Notes under the pieces: model-generated | What the model was told of the DNA's origin: nothing | The model's database searches: none | What the model saw: the letters and a program-made list of their open reading frames with translations, nothing else | Shown here: piece by piece, positions 8,887 through 18,140 of the stretch | Layout: each line of letters begins with the position of its first letter | Numbering within the stretch: the first letter of the stretch is position 1 | Source of the DNA: Trueperella pyogenes | Lineage (GTDB): Bacteria > Actinomycetota > Actinomycetes > Actinomycetales > Actinomycetaceae | DNA length: 64,000 nucleotides | NCBI RefSeq assembly: GCF_001070855.1 | Contig: NZ_JVLH01000009.1 | Location: forward strand, 62,001 to 126,000 | Direction: 5' to 3' | Made by a program: the position numbers and the translations under genes

Positions 8887-9714
8887 CTACTTATCGCCAC
8901 TGGATAGTGAGATTCCTCGGATCAGATACTTCTGAAGCAGCAGGAAAACAATGAGCAGGGGTGCCGCACCGACGATTCCTCGGGCCATGAGCGAGCCCAA
9001 TTCCGTCGATTGTGCGAATGTTCCCTGCAGGGAGGCCAAACCGGTCGTCACCGTGAACATTTCGGGCTTCGTCGCCGAGACCAATGGCCACAGGTAGTCA
9101 TTCCAGGTTTGAACGAAGGAGAAGGTCGCAAGCGCGATCAGAGCCGGCCGCGCAAGGGGCACCATGATGGAGAAGAAGACTCGAATCGGAGAAGCCCCAT
9201 CAACCTGCGCGGCTTCCTCCATTTCGCTGGGCACCTGCGAGAAGAACTGAGTCATGATGAACACGCCCAAGGGGAAGGCAACCCGGGGGAAAATCAGCGC
9301 AATGTAGGAATTTGCCAGCCCGGCCTCGGAGAACATCATGAAGAGGGGAACGAACATCGCTTCTTTGGGAACCATCATTCCAGCCAAAGTCAGTCCGTAA
9401 ACAATGGTTCGCCCCGGGAAGGGAAGCTTCGCGAATGCATAACCGGCAGCGGCGCAGATGATCACCGTAATGACCGTGGCAGTGATCGACACGACCATCG
9501 AGTTAAGGAACCATCGACCAGCCAAGCCAGTTCGGAAAACATCGGCATAGTTCGACAAAGTCGGTTCTGTGGGCACAAGGATCTGCGAGTTCGTCTTCAA
9601 TGACGAGTTCGAACTCAAAGAGATCACCAGCGTCCACAGCAGCGGAATAAGCCACAGCAGAGCAAGTGCCATCATGACGACGTGGTAGCCGCACGACTTG
9701 AGTTTCTCGCGCAT
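8887..9714 (-). CDS. Sugar ABC transporter permease (MalG/UgpE type)
   Basis: A 275-residue inner-membrane permease with about six helices. The EAA loop that docks the ATPase is seen as EEAAQVDGASPIRVFFSIMVPLARPA in two overlapping parts (EEAAQVDGASP and IMVPLARPA). It follows the partner permease by one base pair of spacing and precedes the binding protein. Together they form a CUT1 importer. No ATPase gene is present in the locus; such importers commonly share a MsmK/UgpC-type ATPase encoded elsewhere, which is inferred here. Confidence 0.92.
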   Translation of the reverse strand: MREKLKSCGYHVVMMALALLWLIPLLWTLVISLSSNSSLKTNSQILVPTEPTLSNYADVFRTGLAGRWFLNSMVVSITATVITVIICAAAGYAFAKLPFPGRTIVYGLTLAGMMVPKEAMFVPLFMMFSEAGLANSYIALIFPRVAFPLGVFIMTQFFSQVPSEMEEAAQVDGASPIRVFFSIMVPLARPALIALATFSFVQTWNDYLWPLVSATKPEMFTVTTGLASLQGTFAQSTELGSLMARGIVGAAPLLIVFLLLQKYLIRGISLSSGDK

Positions 9715-9715
9715 G

Positions 9716-10786
9716 TCAGCGGCTCCTTTGCCGTGAGATCAGGAATTGGATCAAAGAGATGAAGACCATCAGAACGAAGAGCACCAGGGACATTGCCGAG
9801 GCATAGCCAAGCTGAGTGTCTCTAAAACCTGTCTGGTAGATATAGCGGACCAAAACATCAGTCGTGCCACCCGGGCCTCCGGCCGTCATGATGTTGACCT
9901 GGCCGAAGATCTGGAACGAGGCGATGATCTGGGTGACGAGGACCAGTACCGTTGCGTGGCGCAGACCCGGAAGGGTGATGCTGACAAACTTTTGGAAAGA
10001 GTTCGCGCCGTCCAAGCTTGCGGCCTCGTACAGCGTCGGATCGATATCCTGCAATCCCGCACCAAAGAGGATGAGGTTAAAACCGACGGTCCACCACACG
10101 GTTGTGACAACGATTGCGGTCATTGCCCATTTGGGATCTGACAGCCAAGCGATGGTTCCCCACCCCATGTGTTCGGTGAAGCGAGCCACGATTCCTCGTG
10201 AAGGGTTGAGCATGTAGCCCCAGATCAGTGTGGCCACCGAAACCGGAAGAACATAGGGGACGAAGAACGCTGCGCGATAGAAAGCTGAGGCTTTCCCACC
10301 GCGCTGAAGAAGCAGAGCGTAGATCAGGCCGAGTCCAACGATGATGGGGGTCGACACCAAGGTAAAAACCGCGGTGTTCATCATCGCGTTCCAAAAACGC
10401 GGATCAGACCAGGAACCGCCATCTCCCGGGTGGATCCCCAAAAGAATCGCGGCTCCGACCAGAGTGACGATCAACAGAATGCGTCCTGAGTTCAGGTCGC
10501 GTTCGCGCACCGCCTTGATGGCTACATACACTCCGCATGCCAAGCAGATCAGTCGAGCAATCCACATGGAGCTGATGTCCCAGACCAAGCCCGTTCCACC
10601 CAGCATGTGGGTGTAGTTCTCAAGCCCGATCCATTCCCGGGTGCTACCCAGCAGGTCCCAGTCAAAGAAGGACATCAGAATCGCTTGGACCACGGGAAAG
10701 AGGATGAAGATCCCATAGAAGATCAGAAAGGGCAGAGTGAAAGCAAAGTTAGTTGCCCACCGGCGAAGTACGCGGGCTTTAGGCAT
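9716..10786 (-). CDS. Sugar ABC transporter permease (MalF/UgpA type)
   Basis: A 356-residue permease, the first membrane subunit of the importer. The start is taken as the ATG at 10786 (MPKARVLRR), which overlaps the end of the GH2 gene by 8 nt and has AAGGTGA just upstream; an earlier frame opening at 10858 would lie deep in the GH2 gene. The EAA loop appears as YEAASLDGANSFQKFVSITLP. The protein is longer than many UgpA homologues because of an insert of about 60 residues between the first and second helix (around WIARLICLACGVYVAIKAV). Overlap with the GH2 gene shows that hydrolysis and import are co-expressed. Confidence 0.9.
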   Translation of the reverse strand: MPKARVLRRWATNFAFTLPFLIFYGIFILFPVVQAILMSFFDWDLLGSTREWIGLENYTHMLGGTGLVWDISSMWIARLICLACGVYVAIKAVRERDLNSGRILLIVTLVGAAILLGIHPGDGGSWSDPRFWNAMMNTAVFTLVSTPIIVGLGLIYALLLQRGGKASAFYRAAFFVPYVLPVSVATLIWGYMLNPSRGIVARFTEHMGWGTIAWLSDPKWAMTAIVVTTVWWTVGFNLILFGAGLQDIDPTLYEAASLDGANSFQKFVSITLPGLRHATVLVLVTQIIASFQIFGQVNIMTAGGPGGTTDVLVRYIYQTGFRDTQLGYASAMSLVLFVLMVFISLIQFLISRQRSR

Positions 10787-12719
10787 CGCGATCACCTTCA
10801 AAGGCCCGTGAAACGGCGCTTCGCTCATCGGTACCAAGCACCGCACTGGCCTCGACAATCGTGCGAGGCCGGATTTGCCCGCTTTGGCGAGCAGAACTGG
10901 TGACGAATCCTCGGATAACCTCTAGTGGCAGCTTGGGATTGCGATTTTCGTCGGCGAGGCCGTTGGTTTCCTGACGGGTATCCGTCAGTTGCGTGTAGCA
11001 GAAGCCAGCCAGAATGGGCGAGGATTCAAGAGCATCGAAAAGTCCACTCACGCGCTCCTCATAGGCCTCGACAGTGGGGACAACGGCGTAGCCCCAGGCG
11101 TCCTCCGCATCCAGGGGCAGCGAGATCCCACCGAACTCCGTGACCATAACGGGACGATCATCACTCCATGGCTGCCCCAGAAGGATCTTGCGTCCTTGCG
11201 GGCCGACTCCGTTAACCAGCTCTGCAATCGATTCACGGTCGGCGTAGTTGACTCGGAGCTGCTCGCCATAAACCCCGTAGTCGTGAGTTGTCACAATCGG
11301 AGTTTCGAGCTGCTCCCACCCGTCGTTGGCGATGACTGGGCGAGTTCCGTCAAGCGCATCGGTCAGGGCAACGACCGAGCGGACGAAAGCCTGCTGGCGC
11401 GGTGAGGTGACAATCAGGTCCACTCCCCAGCTTTCATTGAAGGGCACCCAAACGATCAGACTGGGATGGTTGCGATCACGCAAAACCAGATCGCGCCATT
11501 CCTGCATCGTCACACTGACTGCTCGATCGCTGAAGGCATAGGCGGATGCAGATTCCGCCCACACCATCATTCCCATGCGATCGGCCCAGGTCAGTGTGCG
11601 TCGATCCGCACTTCGCTCGTGGATACGGACGAAGTTGAAGCCCATATCGCGGGCCAGTTCCAGATCCGCCTTCAGGGCCCGCGGGCTGGGGGCGGTGAAG
11701 TAGGACGAGGCCCAGTAACCCTGATCCAGAACACCGCGCAGGTAGGTGGGCTGGTGGTTAATTTCCAAGTAGCGGTGCGAGAGGCTAACATCGCGGATAC
11801 CGACGTAGGAGACAACTTCGTCATCACCAACACAGATCCGCGCATTGATGAGGTTGGGGTGGGCGGGGGACCACAGTAAGCGCCCCCATTCCTGCCGGTT
11901 TGCCAGTCCGGGGATTTGAGCAACGAGGCGCAGCGAGCGTGAGCGCATCCGGACCATACTTGCAGCCAAGGTTTCGCCTGCAAGTTCAAGGGTCAAACTG
12001 GCCTCAATCGGATCGATGTCGCCGCTGGCTTCACGCAGACCCGACAGCGCGATGTCGCAGGTAACTTGAGCATTCTCGATATCCCAAGACCAAGTCAGCG
12101 ACTCAATGTAGCCTTCGGGGACAACTTCCATCCAGACATCGCGCCAGATTCCAACGACCGAGTGGTACCAAATACCGTGGGGGTTTTCCTGCCAGTCTTG
12201 TTTGCCGCGCGGCTGGTCCACAGCGTCAAGACGATCCTGTGCGCGGACGACAAGTTCAAGGCCATCATCTAGATAATCGGATGAATCAACGGTGATGGTG
12301 AAGGGCGTGTACCCACCTTCATGATGCATATGGTGACGGCCGTTAATCCAGACATCACAGGTGAAATCAACCGCTTCGAAGTGAATACGCAGGTGCTGGC
12401 GCGCAGAGCTGTCATCGGCGCCTGCCTGCTGAAGGTCGTCGGGGGTAATGGTTCGCCGATACCAGACAACATCGGATCGTTCCCCGCTCCAGCCACTGTC
12501 CGGGCTTCCGGGCGGGAAGGGAACGGTGATCGTCTTAGAGAAGGTGACTCCGGGGAGGTACCACCCCAGGGTGAGTCCCTCATCGCTTGAATCCGTGGCG
12601 AAGGACCACAGGCCATTGAGATTCAGCCAGGATTCACGACAGAGATCCGGGCGCGGATAATTCGCGTCGCACCATGCATCGAAAGTGTCTACGTTGACCT
12701 TCATGGGATTATCATGCAC
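10779..12719 (-). CDS. Glycoside hydrolase family 2 (beta-galactosidase/mannosidase-like)
   Basis: A 646-residue cytoplasmic GH2 enzyme with no signal peptide. It opens with the sugar-binding jelly-roll (WLNLNGLWSFA), passes through the Ig-like domain, and ends in the TIM barrel. The acid/base Glu lies in PFNESWG (E429) and the nucleophile Glu in VMVTEFGGIS (E528), so both catalytic residues are intact. The motif RIHE near residue 366 is also typical. The protein is shorter than LacZ-type GH2 enzymes. It is first in a run of GH2, two permeases and binding protein, controlled by the divergent LacI regulator. The likely job is trimming an imported N-glycan fragment; galactosidase, mannosidase and glucuronidase activity cannot be told apart from sequence. 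Confidence 0.88.
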   Translation of the reverse strand: MHDNPMKVNVDTFDAWCDANYPRPDLCRESWLNLNGLWSFATDSSDEGLTLGWYLPGVTFSKTITVPFPPGSPDSGWSGERSDVVWYRRTITPDDLQQAGADDSSARQHLRIHFEAVDFTCDVWINGRHHMHHEGGYTPFTITVDSSDYLDDGLELVVRAQDRLDAVDQPRGKQDWQENPHGIWYHSVVGIWRDVWMEVVPEGYIESLTWSWDIENAQVTCDIALSGLREASGDIDPIEASLTLELAGETLAASMVRMRSRSLRLVAQIPGLANRQEWGRLLWSPAHPNLINARICVGDDEVVSYVGIRDVSLSHRYLEINHQPTYLRGVLDQGYWASSYFTAPSPRALKADLELARDMGFNFVRIHERSADRRTLTWADRMGMMVWAESASAYAFSDRAVSVTMQEWRDLVLRDRNHPSLIVWVPFNESWGVDLIVTSPRQQAFVRSVVALTDALDGTRPVIANDGWEQLETPIVTTHDYGVYGEQLRVNYADRESIAELVNGVGPQGRKILLGQPWSDDRPVMVTEFGGISLPLDAEDAWGYAVVPTVEAYEERVSGLFDALESSPILAGFCYTQLTDTRQETNGLADENRNPKLPLEVIRGFVTSSARQSGQIRPRTIVEASAVLGTDERSAVSRAFEGDRDA

Positions 12720-12733
12720 GATTCACCCCATAA

Positions 12734-12747
12734 TTGCAACGTAGCAA
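12734..12747. promoter_or_regulatory. LacI-family-type operator before the GH2 gene
   Basis: The 14-bp TTGCAACGTAGCAA is symmetric in six of seven base pairs around a central CG, the usual layout of LacI-family operators. It lies 15 bp before the GH2 start and about 100 bp from the divergent LacI gene. Binding is inferred. Confidence 0.5.
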
Positions 12748-12817
12748 ATTAAGTACAATTCCTCAGCGATCAACCAGAATATTCAGTAGACTGAAGCAAT
12801 AATCCCTGATGACATCG

Positions 12818-12830
12818 GTGTTAACAACAC
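12818..12830. promoter_or_regulatory. Palindrome GTGTTAACAACAC before the LacI gene
   Basis: Arms GTGTT and AACAC flank a 3-nt centre. The site ends 5 nt before the Shine-Dalgarno of the LacI-type gene. It lacks a central CG, so it fits the LacI pattern less well than the site at 12734; autoregulation is possible. Confidence 0.35.
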
Positions 12831-12845
12831 TTTTTGGAGACGCAC

Positions 12846-13949
12846 ATGAAATCTTCACGGCCGAACATGCGCGATGTTGCGCAGCTTGCCGGTGTTTCAC
12901 AGCGCACCGTTTCAAACGTAGTAAATAATTTCCCACACATCTCCCCCACTACTCGGCGTGCTGTCGAAGACGCAATCCGTCAACTTGGCTACCGCCCAAA
13001 TATTGCGGCACAACGACTTCGCCAAGGTCAGACCCATACCTTGGCGCTCGCTATCCCCAATCTCGCCTGGCCATATTTCGGAGAGATCGCGCACCTGATT
13101 CAAGACGAGGCGCGACGCAACGGATACTCAATCATGGTTGTCGAAACCGCCGGAACTCGCGAACATGAAGTTTCAGTCCTGCGAGATTTCAGAACCAATC
13201 TCATTGATGGCCTGATTCTCTCCCCCATCGAATTGGACCGCGAAGGCCTAGCTGAACTTGCCCTTGACGCTCCCCTTGTTCTGCTGGGCGAACGAATCCA
13301 AGACGCCGGCATCCCCCACTACTCAATGGATAACGTCTCTGCGGCCTCGGAAATGGTTCACCACCTCTACCAGCAGGGCGCGCGCAGCTTCCTGATTCTT
13401 GGCTCGACACATACTCGCGCGACCTCCAGCGCAGGGGCCCTTCGCCAACGAGGAATTGAGAAGGCTCTATCCGAGCTCGGCTTAGATTCATGGGCCTGGC
13501 GTAGCGTCGAAGTCTCTCCTTGGACCGCCGAAGGGGCTGAATCAGCTCTTGGCCAGTGGCTGGAATCAAATACGCTTCCCGATGCGATTTTCACGATGAA
13601 TGACCTTTTGGGGGCCGGTGCTCTACGTGCACTTTCTCGCGCACAGATACGCGTCCCCGAAGACGTCTTGGTTTCTTCATGGGACGACACCGTCCTCTCG
13701 CGCTTCTCAACACCCGCACTAACAACCATTTCCCCGGATACGCACGCAATCGCGCACGAGGCCGTGGCTGGCCTGATTGCGCTCATTGAGGGTAGCGGCC
13801 GGGCTGGAGACCCGCGGGGAGCAGCAGAGACGGACGTGGACGCCGCTGAAGCATCAAACCCGGCCCACAACAATCAGCCGTCAACGCAGGTTTCTGACGT
13901 CACGGTCTCTTATACGTTGACCGTCCGCGAATCTACGAGGCGCGTCTGA
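12846..13949 (+). CDS. LacI-family transcriptional regulator
   Basis: A 367-residue repressor-type protein. The start is the ATG at 12846, with GGAGA 5 nt upstream. The N-terminal helix-turn-helix reads MRDVAQLAGVSQRTVSNVVN with hinge sequence near LGYRPNIAAQRLR, followed by a periplasmic-binding-like effector domain (residues 65-330) typical of LacI proteins. The C-terminal tail of about 60 residues after ALIEG is low-complexity and looks like a lineage-specific extension. It is divergent from the GH2-importer operon and is the obvious candidate for its sugar-responsive control. The effector is unknown. Confidence 0.92.
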   Translation: MKSSRPNMRDVAQLAGVSQRTVSNVVNNFPHISPTTRRAVEDAIRQLGYRPNIAAQRLRQGQTHTLALAIPNLAWPYFGEIAHLIQDEARRNGYSIMVVETAGTREHEVSVLRDFRTNLIDGLILSPIELDREGLAELALDAPLVLLGERIQDAGIPHYSMDNVSAASEMVHHLYQQGARSFLILGSTHTRATSSAGALRQRGIEKALSELGLDSWAWRSVEVSPWTAEGAESALGQWLESNTLPDAIFTMNDLLGAGALRALSRAQIRVPEDVLVSSWDDTVLSRFSTPALTTISPDTHAIAHEAVAGLIALIEGSGRAGDPRGAAETDVDAAEASNPAHNNQPSTQVSDVTVSYTLTVRESTRRV

Positions 13950-13993
13950 CACGGTTGCGAATCCTGCGCAGCGGTTAACTTCGCCCAGATACA

Positions 13994-14025
13994 CGTGTGG
14001 GCAGACCCGAAGGCCTGCCCACACG
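13994..14025. terminator. Hairpin between convergent LacI and oligopeptide genes
   Basis: Arms CGTGTGGGCAG (13994-14004) and CTGCCCACACG (14015-14025) are perfect complements. It lies between two converging genes and could stop both; neither side has a strong T-run. Confidence 0.6.
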
Positions 14026-14043
14026 AAAAGCTGGAGAAAACTC

Positions 14044-15924
14044 TCAGAGGTTGAGCTGGATCTTGCGTCCGGGGACGGCCTCGATCAGCTCGCGAGTGTA
14101 ATCCTGAACCGGGTGGTCGAAGAGCGCATCGGTCGTGTTTGCCTCGACCAAGCGTCCCTTCTCCATAACCACGACATCATCCGCGATCTGGCGGACAACG
14201 GCCAGGTCGTGAGTAATGAACAGGTAGGACAGTCCAAGCTCAGCTTGCAGGTCGTTAAGCAGGTGCAGAATCTGGTTCTGAACCAGCACGTCCAGTGCGG
14301 AAACGGCCTCGTCAAGGACAATCACCTCGGGGTTGAGCGCAAGAGCACGCGCAACCGCGACGCGCTGACGCTGACCACCGGAGAGCTCATTCGGGTAACG
14401 ACGCATAGCGCTACGCGGCAGAGCAACCAGATCGAGCAGCTCGGCGACGCGAGCTTCGCGCAGCTTCTTCGGGTTGAATTTGCGCTTCTCGGCGGCGGTT
14501 AGTGTGCGCTTTCCGTCGGAGGCCTCGACGAGGACACGCATCCATTCCTCGGGCTCGCGGCCCGTGGCCTCGGCGCGCTTGATTTCGGCGCGCGCGTACT
14601 CCAGGGTGCCGTAGCCGTGAATCTTCAGCGGCTCTTCGATGATTCGGTAGATCGAATACATCGGGTCGAGCGAACCGTAGGGGTTCTGGAACACGGCCTG
14701 GAGGCGACGACGCAGGGCGAAGAGCTGTGCCTCGCTGTACTCCGAGGTGTCCTCGCCGTCAAAGAAGATCTTGCCCGAGGTCGGCTCCAGCAGGTGGAGG
14801 ATCATGTTCGCGGCAGTTGACTTACCGGAACCGGATTCACCCACGACCGCCAGAGTCTTTCCACGGCGAAGCGTGAAGGAGACATCGTCGACCGCGAGAA
14901 GCTTCGAAGCCTCGCCCTTCGCACCGCGGATGTGGAACTCCTTGGTGAGGTGCTCAACGCGAATCATTTCCTCGGAAGAGGCATTCTTGGCTGAGCCAGT
15001 AAGTTCTTCTTCCGTGTGCGTGATGCCGCGCGCGTGAGCGGACTCGATACGTGCCGAGGCCAGTGAGGGGGCCGCAGATACCAGACGCTTCGTGTAGGGG
15101 TGCTGCGGGTGCTGGAGGATCTCGAGTGCCGGACCAGACTCCACAATGCGACCGCGGTGCATAACGACCAGCTGTTCGGCGCGCTCAGCGGCCAGACCCA
15201 AGTCGTGAGTAATGAAGAGCACTGCCGTGCCCATTTCCTTGGTCAGCGTCTCGAGGTGATCGAGAATACGACGCTGAACGGTCACGTCCAGTGCCGAGGT
15301 GGGCTCGTCAGCAATGAGCAGCTTCGGACGAGAAGCAAGACCAATAGCGATCAACACGCGCTGACGCATACCGCCCGAGAACTCGTGCGGGTACTGCTTT
15401 GCGCGACGTTCACCATCGGGAAGGCCTGCCTGCTCAAGGAGCTCGGTGACGCGCTCTCCGGCCTCGGAACGAGGAACAATATTGTTCGCCAGCAGAGCTT
15501 CCTTCACCTGCGTACCAATGCGAAGAACGGGGTTCAGGTTACTCATCGGATCCTGGGGAACCAAGCCGATGCCGGATCCACGCAGTTCGATCCACTCCTT
15601 GGAGCTCATCGTCGTGAGCTCCTTACCGTCGAACTCGATGGAGCCGCCGGTGACCTTACCGGTACCCGGAAGCAGGCCAATAACGGCAGCAGCGGTGGTC
15701 GACTTACCCGAACCGGACTCGCCCACGATTGCGACGGTCTGACCGGGGTAAATGGTCAGGTTGGCTCCGCGAACGGCGGGAACGACACCGGTCGAGGTCG
15801 TGAAGGTGACCTCCAGGTCGGTGATCTTCAGCAAAGGGTTGGCGTCGTCCGGGTGGACTTCGGCCTTCTCAGCACCTTCGAGGATGACCTCGGTGACAGT
15901 CTCTTCGAATTGTTCTTCGTTCAC
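14044..15924 (-). CDS. Oligopeptide ABC transporter, two ATPase domains fused (DppD-DppF type)
   Basis: A 626-residue protein with two complete ABC ATPase domains, energising peptide uptake. The first has Walker A GESGSGKST near residue 72 and signature FSGGMRQRV; the second repeats GESGSGKST near residue 355 with LSGGQRQRV and Walker B VIVLDEAVSALD. Each domain carries the OppD/F-type C-terminal extension (PYTKRLVSAAP and DYTRELIEAVPGR). A linker rich in charged residues joins them. Its start overlaps the permease gene before it by 4 nt (ATGA). Fused D-F proteins are common in actinobacteria. Last gene of the operon. Confidence 0.95.
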   Translation of the reverse strand: MNEEQFEETVTEVILEGAEKAEVHPDDANPLLKITDLEVTFTTSTGVVPAVRGANLTIYPGQTVAIVGESGSGKSTTAAAVIGLLPGTGKVTGGSIEFDGKELTTMSSKEWIELRGSGIGLVPQDPMSNLNPVLRIGTQVKEALLANNIVPRSEAGERVTELLEQAGLPDGERRAKQYPHEFSGGMRQRVLIAIGLASRPKLLIADEPTSALDVTVQRRILDHLETLTKEMGTAVLFITHDLGLAAERAEQLVVMHRGRIVESGPALEILQHPQHPYTKRLVSAAPSLASARIESAHARGITHTEEELTGSAKNASSEEMIRVEHLTKEFHIRGAKGEASKLLAVDDVSFTLRRGKTLAVVGESGSGKSTAANMILHLLEPTSGKIFFDGEDTSEYSEAQLFALRRRLQAVFQNPYGSLDPMYSIYRIIEEPLKIHGYGTLEYARAEIKRAEATGREPEEWMRVLVEASDGKRTLTAAEKRKFNPKKLREARVAELLDLVALPRSAMRRYPNELSGGQRQRVAVARALALNPEVIVLDEAVSALDVLVQNQILHLLNDLQAELGLSYLFITHDLAVVRQIADDVVVMEKGRLVEANTTDALFDHPVQDYTRELIEAVPGRKIQLNL

Positions 15925-16889
15925 TTCTTCGCCTTCGGGTCAAGGGCTTCGCGAACGGCGTCACCCATCGTGATGAAGCTGAGCACGGTCAAGGCCAGTG
16001 CCATAGCGGGGTAGAAGAGAACCATCGGTGCCTGCCTCAGGTTATCCTTCGCCTGCGAGATGTCAGCACCCCAAGACACATCTGTCGTGGGAAGACCAAT
16101 ACCCATGAAGGACAGCGAGGCCTCGGCGACGATGAAGGAACCCAGAGCAACCGTCGCGTAGACGATAATCGGTGCTATCGAGTTCGGGATGATGTGGGAG
16201 AGCAGGATGCGCCAACGCGATGCACCGGTTGCCTTCGCGGCCGTCACGAATTCTTCGTTCTTGGCGCTCATGACCGAGCCGCGTGTAATACGTGCGATCT
16301 GAGTCCAGCCGAACAACGACAAGACCAAGATGACCATCCAGATGTTGCGGTACTGCTTGAACATCTGCATGAAGACAATGGCTGCGAGCAGCAGGGGAAC
16401 TGCAAAGAAGATGTCGGTGACACGTGAGATCACGGCGTCGATCCAGCCGCCGAGGAAGCCGGCGATGGAGCCAAGAGTTGCACCGATCAAGACGACGCAG
16501 ATCGTCGTCAGGACACCGACGGAAACCGAGGCGCGTGCGCCGTAGATGACGCGGGCGTAAATATCGCAGCCTTGGAAGGTGTAGCCGAAGGGGTGTCCGG
16601 CCTCGGGCTTGCCCAAAGAGTGCGAGAGCTCGCAGAAGCGAGGATTGGTGCTCGTGAAGAGCTGCGGGAAGACAGCAACCATGAGGGCAACGAAGATAAT
16701 GACCGCAGCAATCCAGAACAGGGGACGCTTGCGCAGATTCTTCCACGCTTCCCCCCACATTGAGGCGGGTGCGGATTCATCGGCGACGGCGTCAACTGCA
16801 CCCAAACCGGTCTCATCGATATCCGAGACGTAGTGATCCTGTCCGGCACGAGTACGCGAAATAGCTTGCGAAGGAATGAAATCACTCAT
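15921..16889 (-). CDS. Oligopeptide ABC transporter permease (OppC/DppC type)
   Basis: A 322-residue inner-membrane permease. The start at 16889 (MSDFIPSQA) overlaps the end of the OppB-type gene by 8 nt; an upstream frame opening to 17096 lies inside that gene and is not credible. An N-terminal cytoplasmic stretch of about 50 residues precedes the first helix (PLFWIAAVIIFVALMVAV). The EAA-type loop appears as TAAKATGASRWRILLSHIIPN. Forms the membrane channel with the OppB-type protein for di- or oligopeptide import. Confidence 0.94.
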   Translation of the reverse strand: MSDFIPSQAISRTRAGQDHYVSDIDETGLGAVDAVADESAPASMWGEAWKNLRKRPLFWIAAVIIFVALMVAVFPQLFTSTNPRFCELSHSLGKPEAGHPFGYTFQGCDIYARVIYGARASVSVGVLTTICVVLIGATLGSIAGFLGGWIDAVISRVTDIFFAVPLLLAAIVFMQMFKQYRNIWMVILVLSLFGWTQIARITRGSVMSAKNEEFVTAAKATGASRWRILLSHIIPNSIAPIIVYATVALGSFIVAEASLSFMGIGLPTTDVSWGADISQAKDNLRQAPMVLFYPAMALALTVLSFITMGDAVREALDPKAKK

Positions 16890-17805
16890 AGCGAATCCTC
16901 GGATCAAGAACGGCGTACAGCAGGTCAACAAGGAGGTTTGCTGAGATGTAAACCATGACCAAAACTGTCGTGAAGGAAACAACGGTAGCTGCCTCACCGT
17001 GAACGATCGCCTGCCACAAGGTACCGCCAACGCCGTTGATGTTGAAGATACCTTCGGTGATAATTGCACCACCCATGAGGCCACCCAAGTCGCCACCGAG
17101 GAAGGTTGCGACAGGGATCAGTGAGTTACGCAGAATGTGGCGCGTCATTACGGTGCCCTCTTTCAGGCCCTTAGCGCGTGCGGTACGCACGTAATCGGCA
17201 GAGACATTTTCGGACACCGATTGGCGCGTGAGTCTGATGACGTATGCGAGAGAGGTCGCGCCTAGCACAATCGCAGGCATCGTCAAGGATTTAAAGGAAA
17301 CCGTACTTGCCGTAGCAGGAAGCAATCCCCATTTGATGCCAAGGAAGAACTGCATGAGGAAGCCGATAACGAAGGTCGGCACAGAAATAACAACCAGAGA
17401 GAGGACTAGGACCGTTGAGTCGAAGATACCTCCGCGACGCACACCTGCAATAACACCGAAGAGGATACCGAGGATTGCCTCGATCAACAGGGCGTAGATG
17501 GCAAGTCGGATGGTGATCGGGAATGCGGTTGCCAGCACCGTCGTTACCGGTTGCTGGGAGAAGGTCTTCCCAAAGTCAAGGGTGAAGATGCCCTTGAGGT
17601 AGAGCAGGTACTGCAGCCAGAAAGGCTTATCAAGGTTGTACTCTTCGCGGATTCGAGCTGCCGCAGCCTCAGTTAAGCCCTTATCGCCTCCGAGGGCCGC
17701 GACGGGATCACCTGGCATCAGGTGGACCATCGCAAAGATCAGGAACGTTGCTCCAAAGAAGACCGGGATGGTCTGCAGGAGACGTCGTCCGATGTATCGC
17801 AGCAT
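16882..17805 (-). CDS. Oligopeptide ABC transporter permease (OppB/DppB type)
   Basis: A 307-residue permease with the family N-terminus MLRYIGRRLLQTIPVFFGAT and the DppB signature around VHLMPGDPVAAL. The EAA-type loop is TARAKGLKEGTVMTRHILRNS. It follows the binding-protein gene after a 335-nt gap that contains a terminator hairpin, so membrane subunits are probably made at a lower level than the binding protein, a common arrangement for ABC importers. Confidence 0.94.
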   Translation of the reverse strand: MLRYIGRRLLQTIPVFFGATFLIFAMVHLMPGDPVAALGGDKGLTEAAAARIREEYNLDKPFWLQYLLYLKGIFTLDFGKTFSQQPVTTVLATAFPITIRLAIYALLIEAILGILFGVIAGVRRGGIFDSTVLVLSLVVISVPTFVIGFLMQFFLGIKWGLLPATASTVSFKSLTMPAIVLGATSLAYVIRLTRQSVSENVSADYVRTARAKGLKEGTVMTRHILRNSLIPVATFLGGDLGGLMGGAIITEGIFNINGVGGTLWQAIVHGEAATVVSFTTVLVMVYISANLLVDLLYAVLDPRIRYE

Positions 17806-17827
17806 GGACAGGTCCTTTATTACATGT

Positions 17828-17850
17828 GTTTACGAAGAATTTCCGTAAAC
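17828..17850. repeat. Inverted repeat in the OppB leader
   Basis: Arms GTTTACG (17828-17834) and CGTAAAC (17844-17850) are separated by 9 nt, just upstream of the OppB start. It may be an operator or an mRNA hairpin. The remainder of 17851-18052 shows no gene or clear signal. Confidence 0.4.
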
Positions 17851-18068
17851 GTATCGGGGTTCATCATCATGAACGGGGTTTTCACATACGCCTGTAGCTA
17901 CAAACGGATCAGTGAGATACCGCAAGAGATACACACAAACGCACGCGCACTATCGCTCATAGTAATGCAAAGAAGTGGTAAATGGTCAATCGTGTGTCTT
18001 TAATTACGTAGAGAAGACTCTGAAGAATCCCCCATTGAGAATTCACTGAAAGACACACGCTCAATGCG

Positions 18069-18102
18069 TGTGGGGTGGAAGTCGAGAGACTTCCACCCCA
18101 CA
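18069..18102 (-). terminator. Terminator/attenuator after the oligopeptide-binding protein gene
   Basis: Perfect 15-bp arms TGTGGGGTGGAAGTC (18069-18083) and GACTTCCACCCCACA (18088-18102) with a 4-nt loop. A second, overlapping hairpin CACACGC...GCGTGTG ends at about 18071 and cannot form fully at the same time. Both lie between binding protein and permease genes. Confidence 0.75.
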
Positions 18103-18140
18103 GCCATTCCGCTCAAGTATTTAGCGGGGAAGAACTATTT

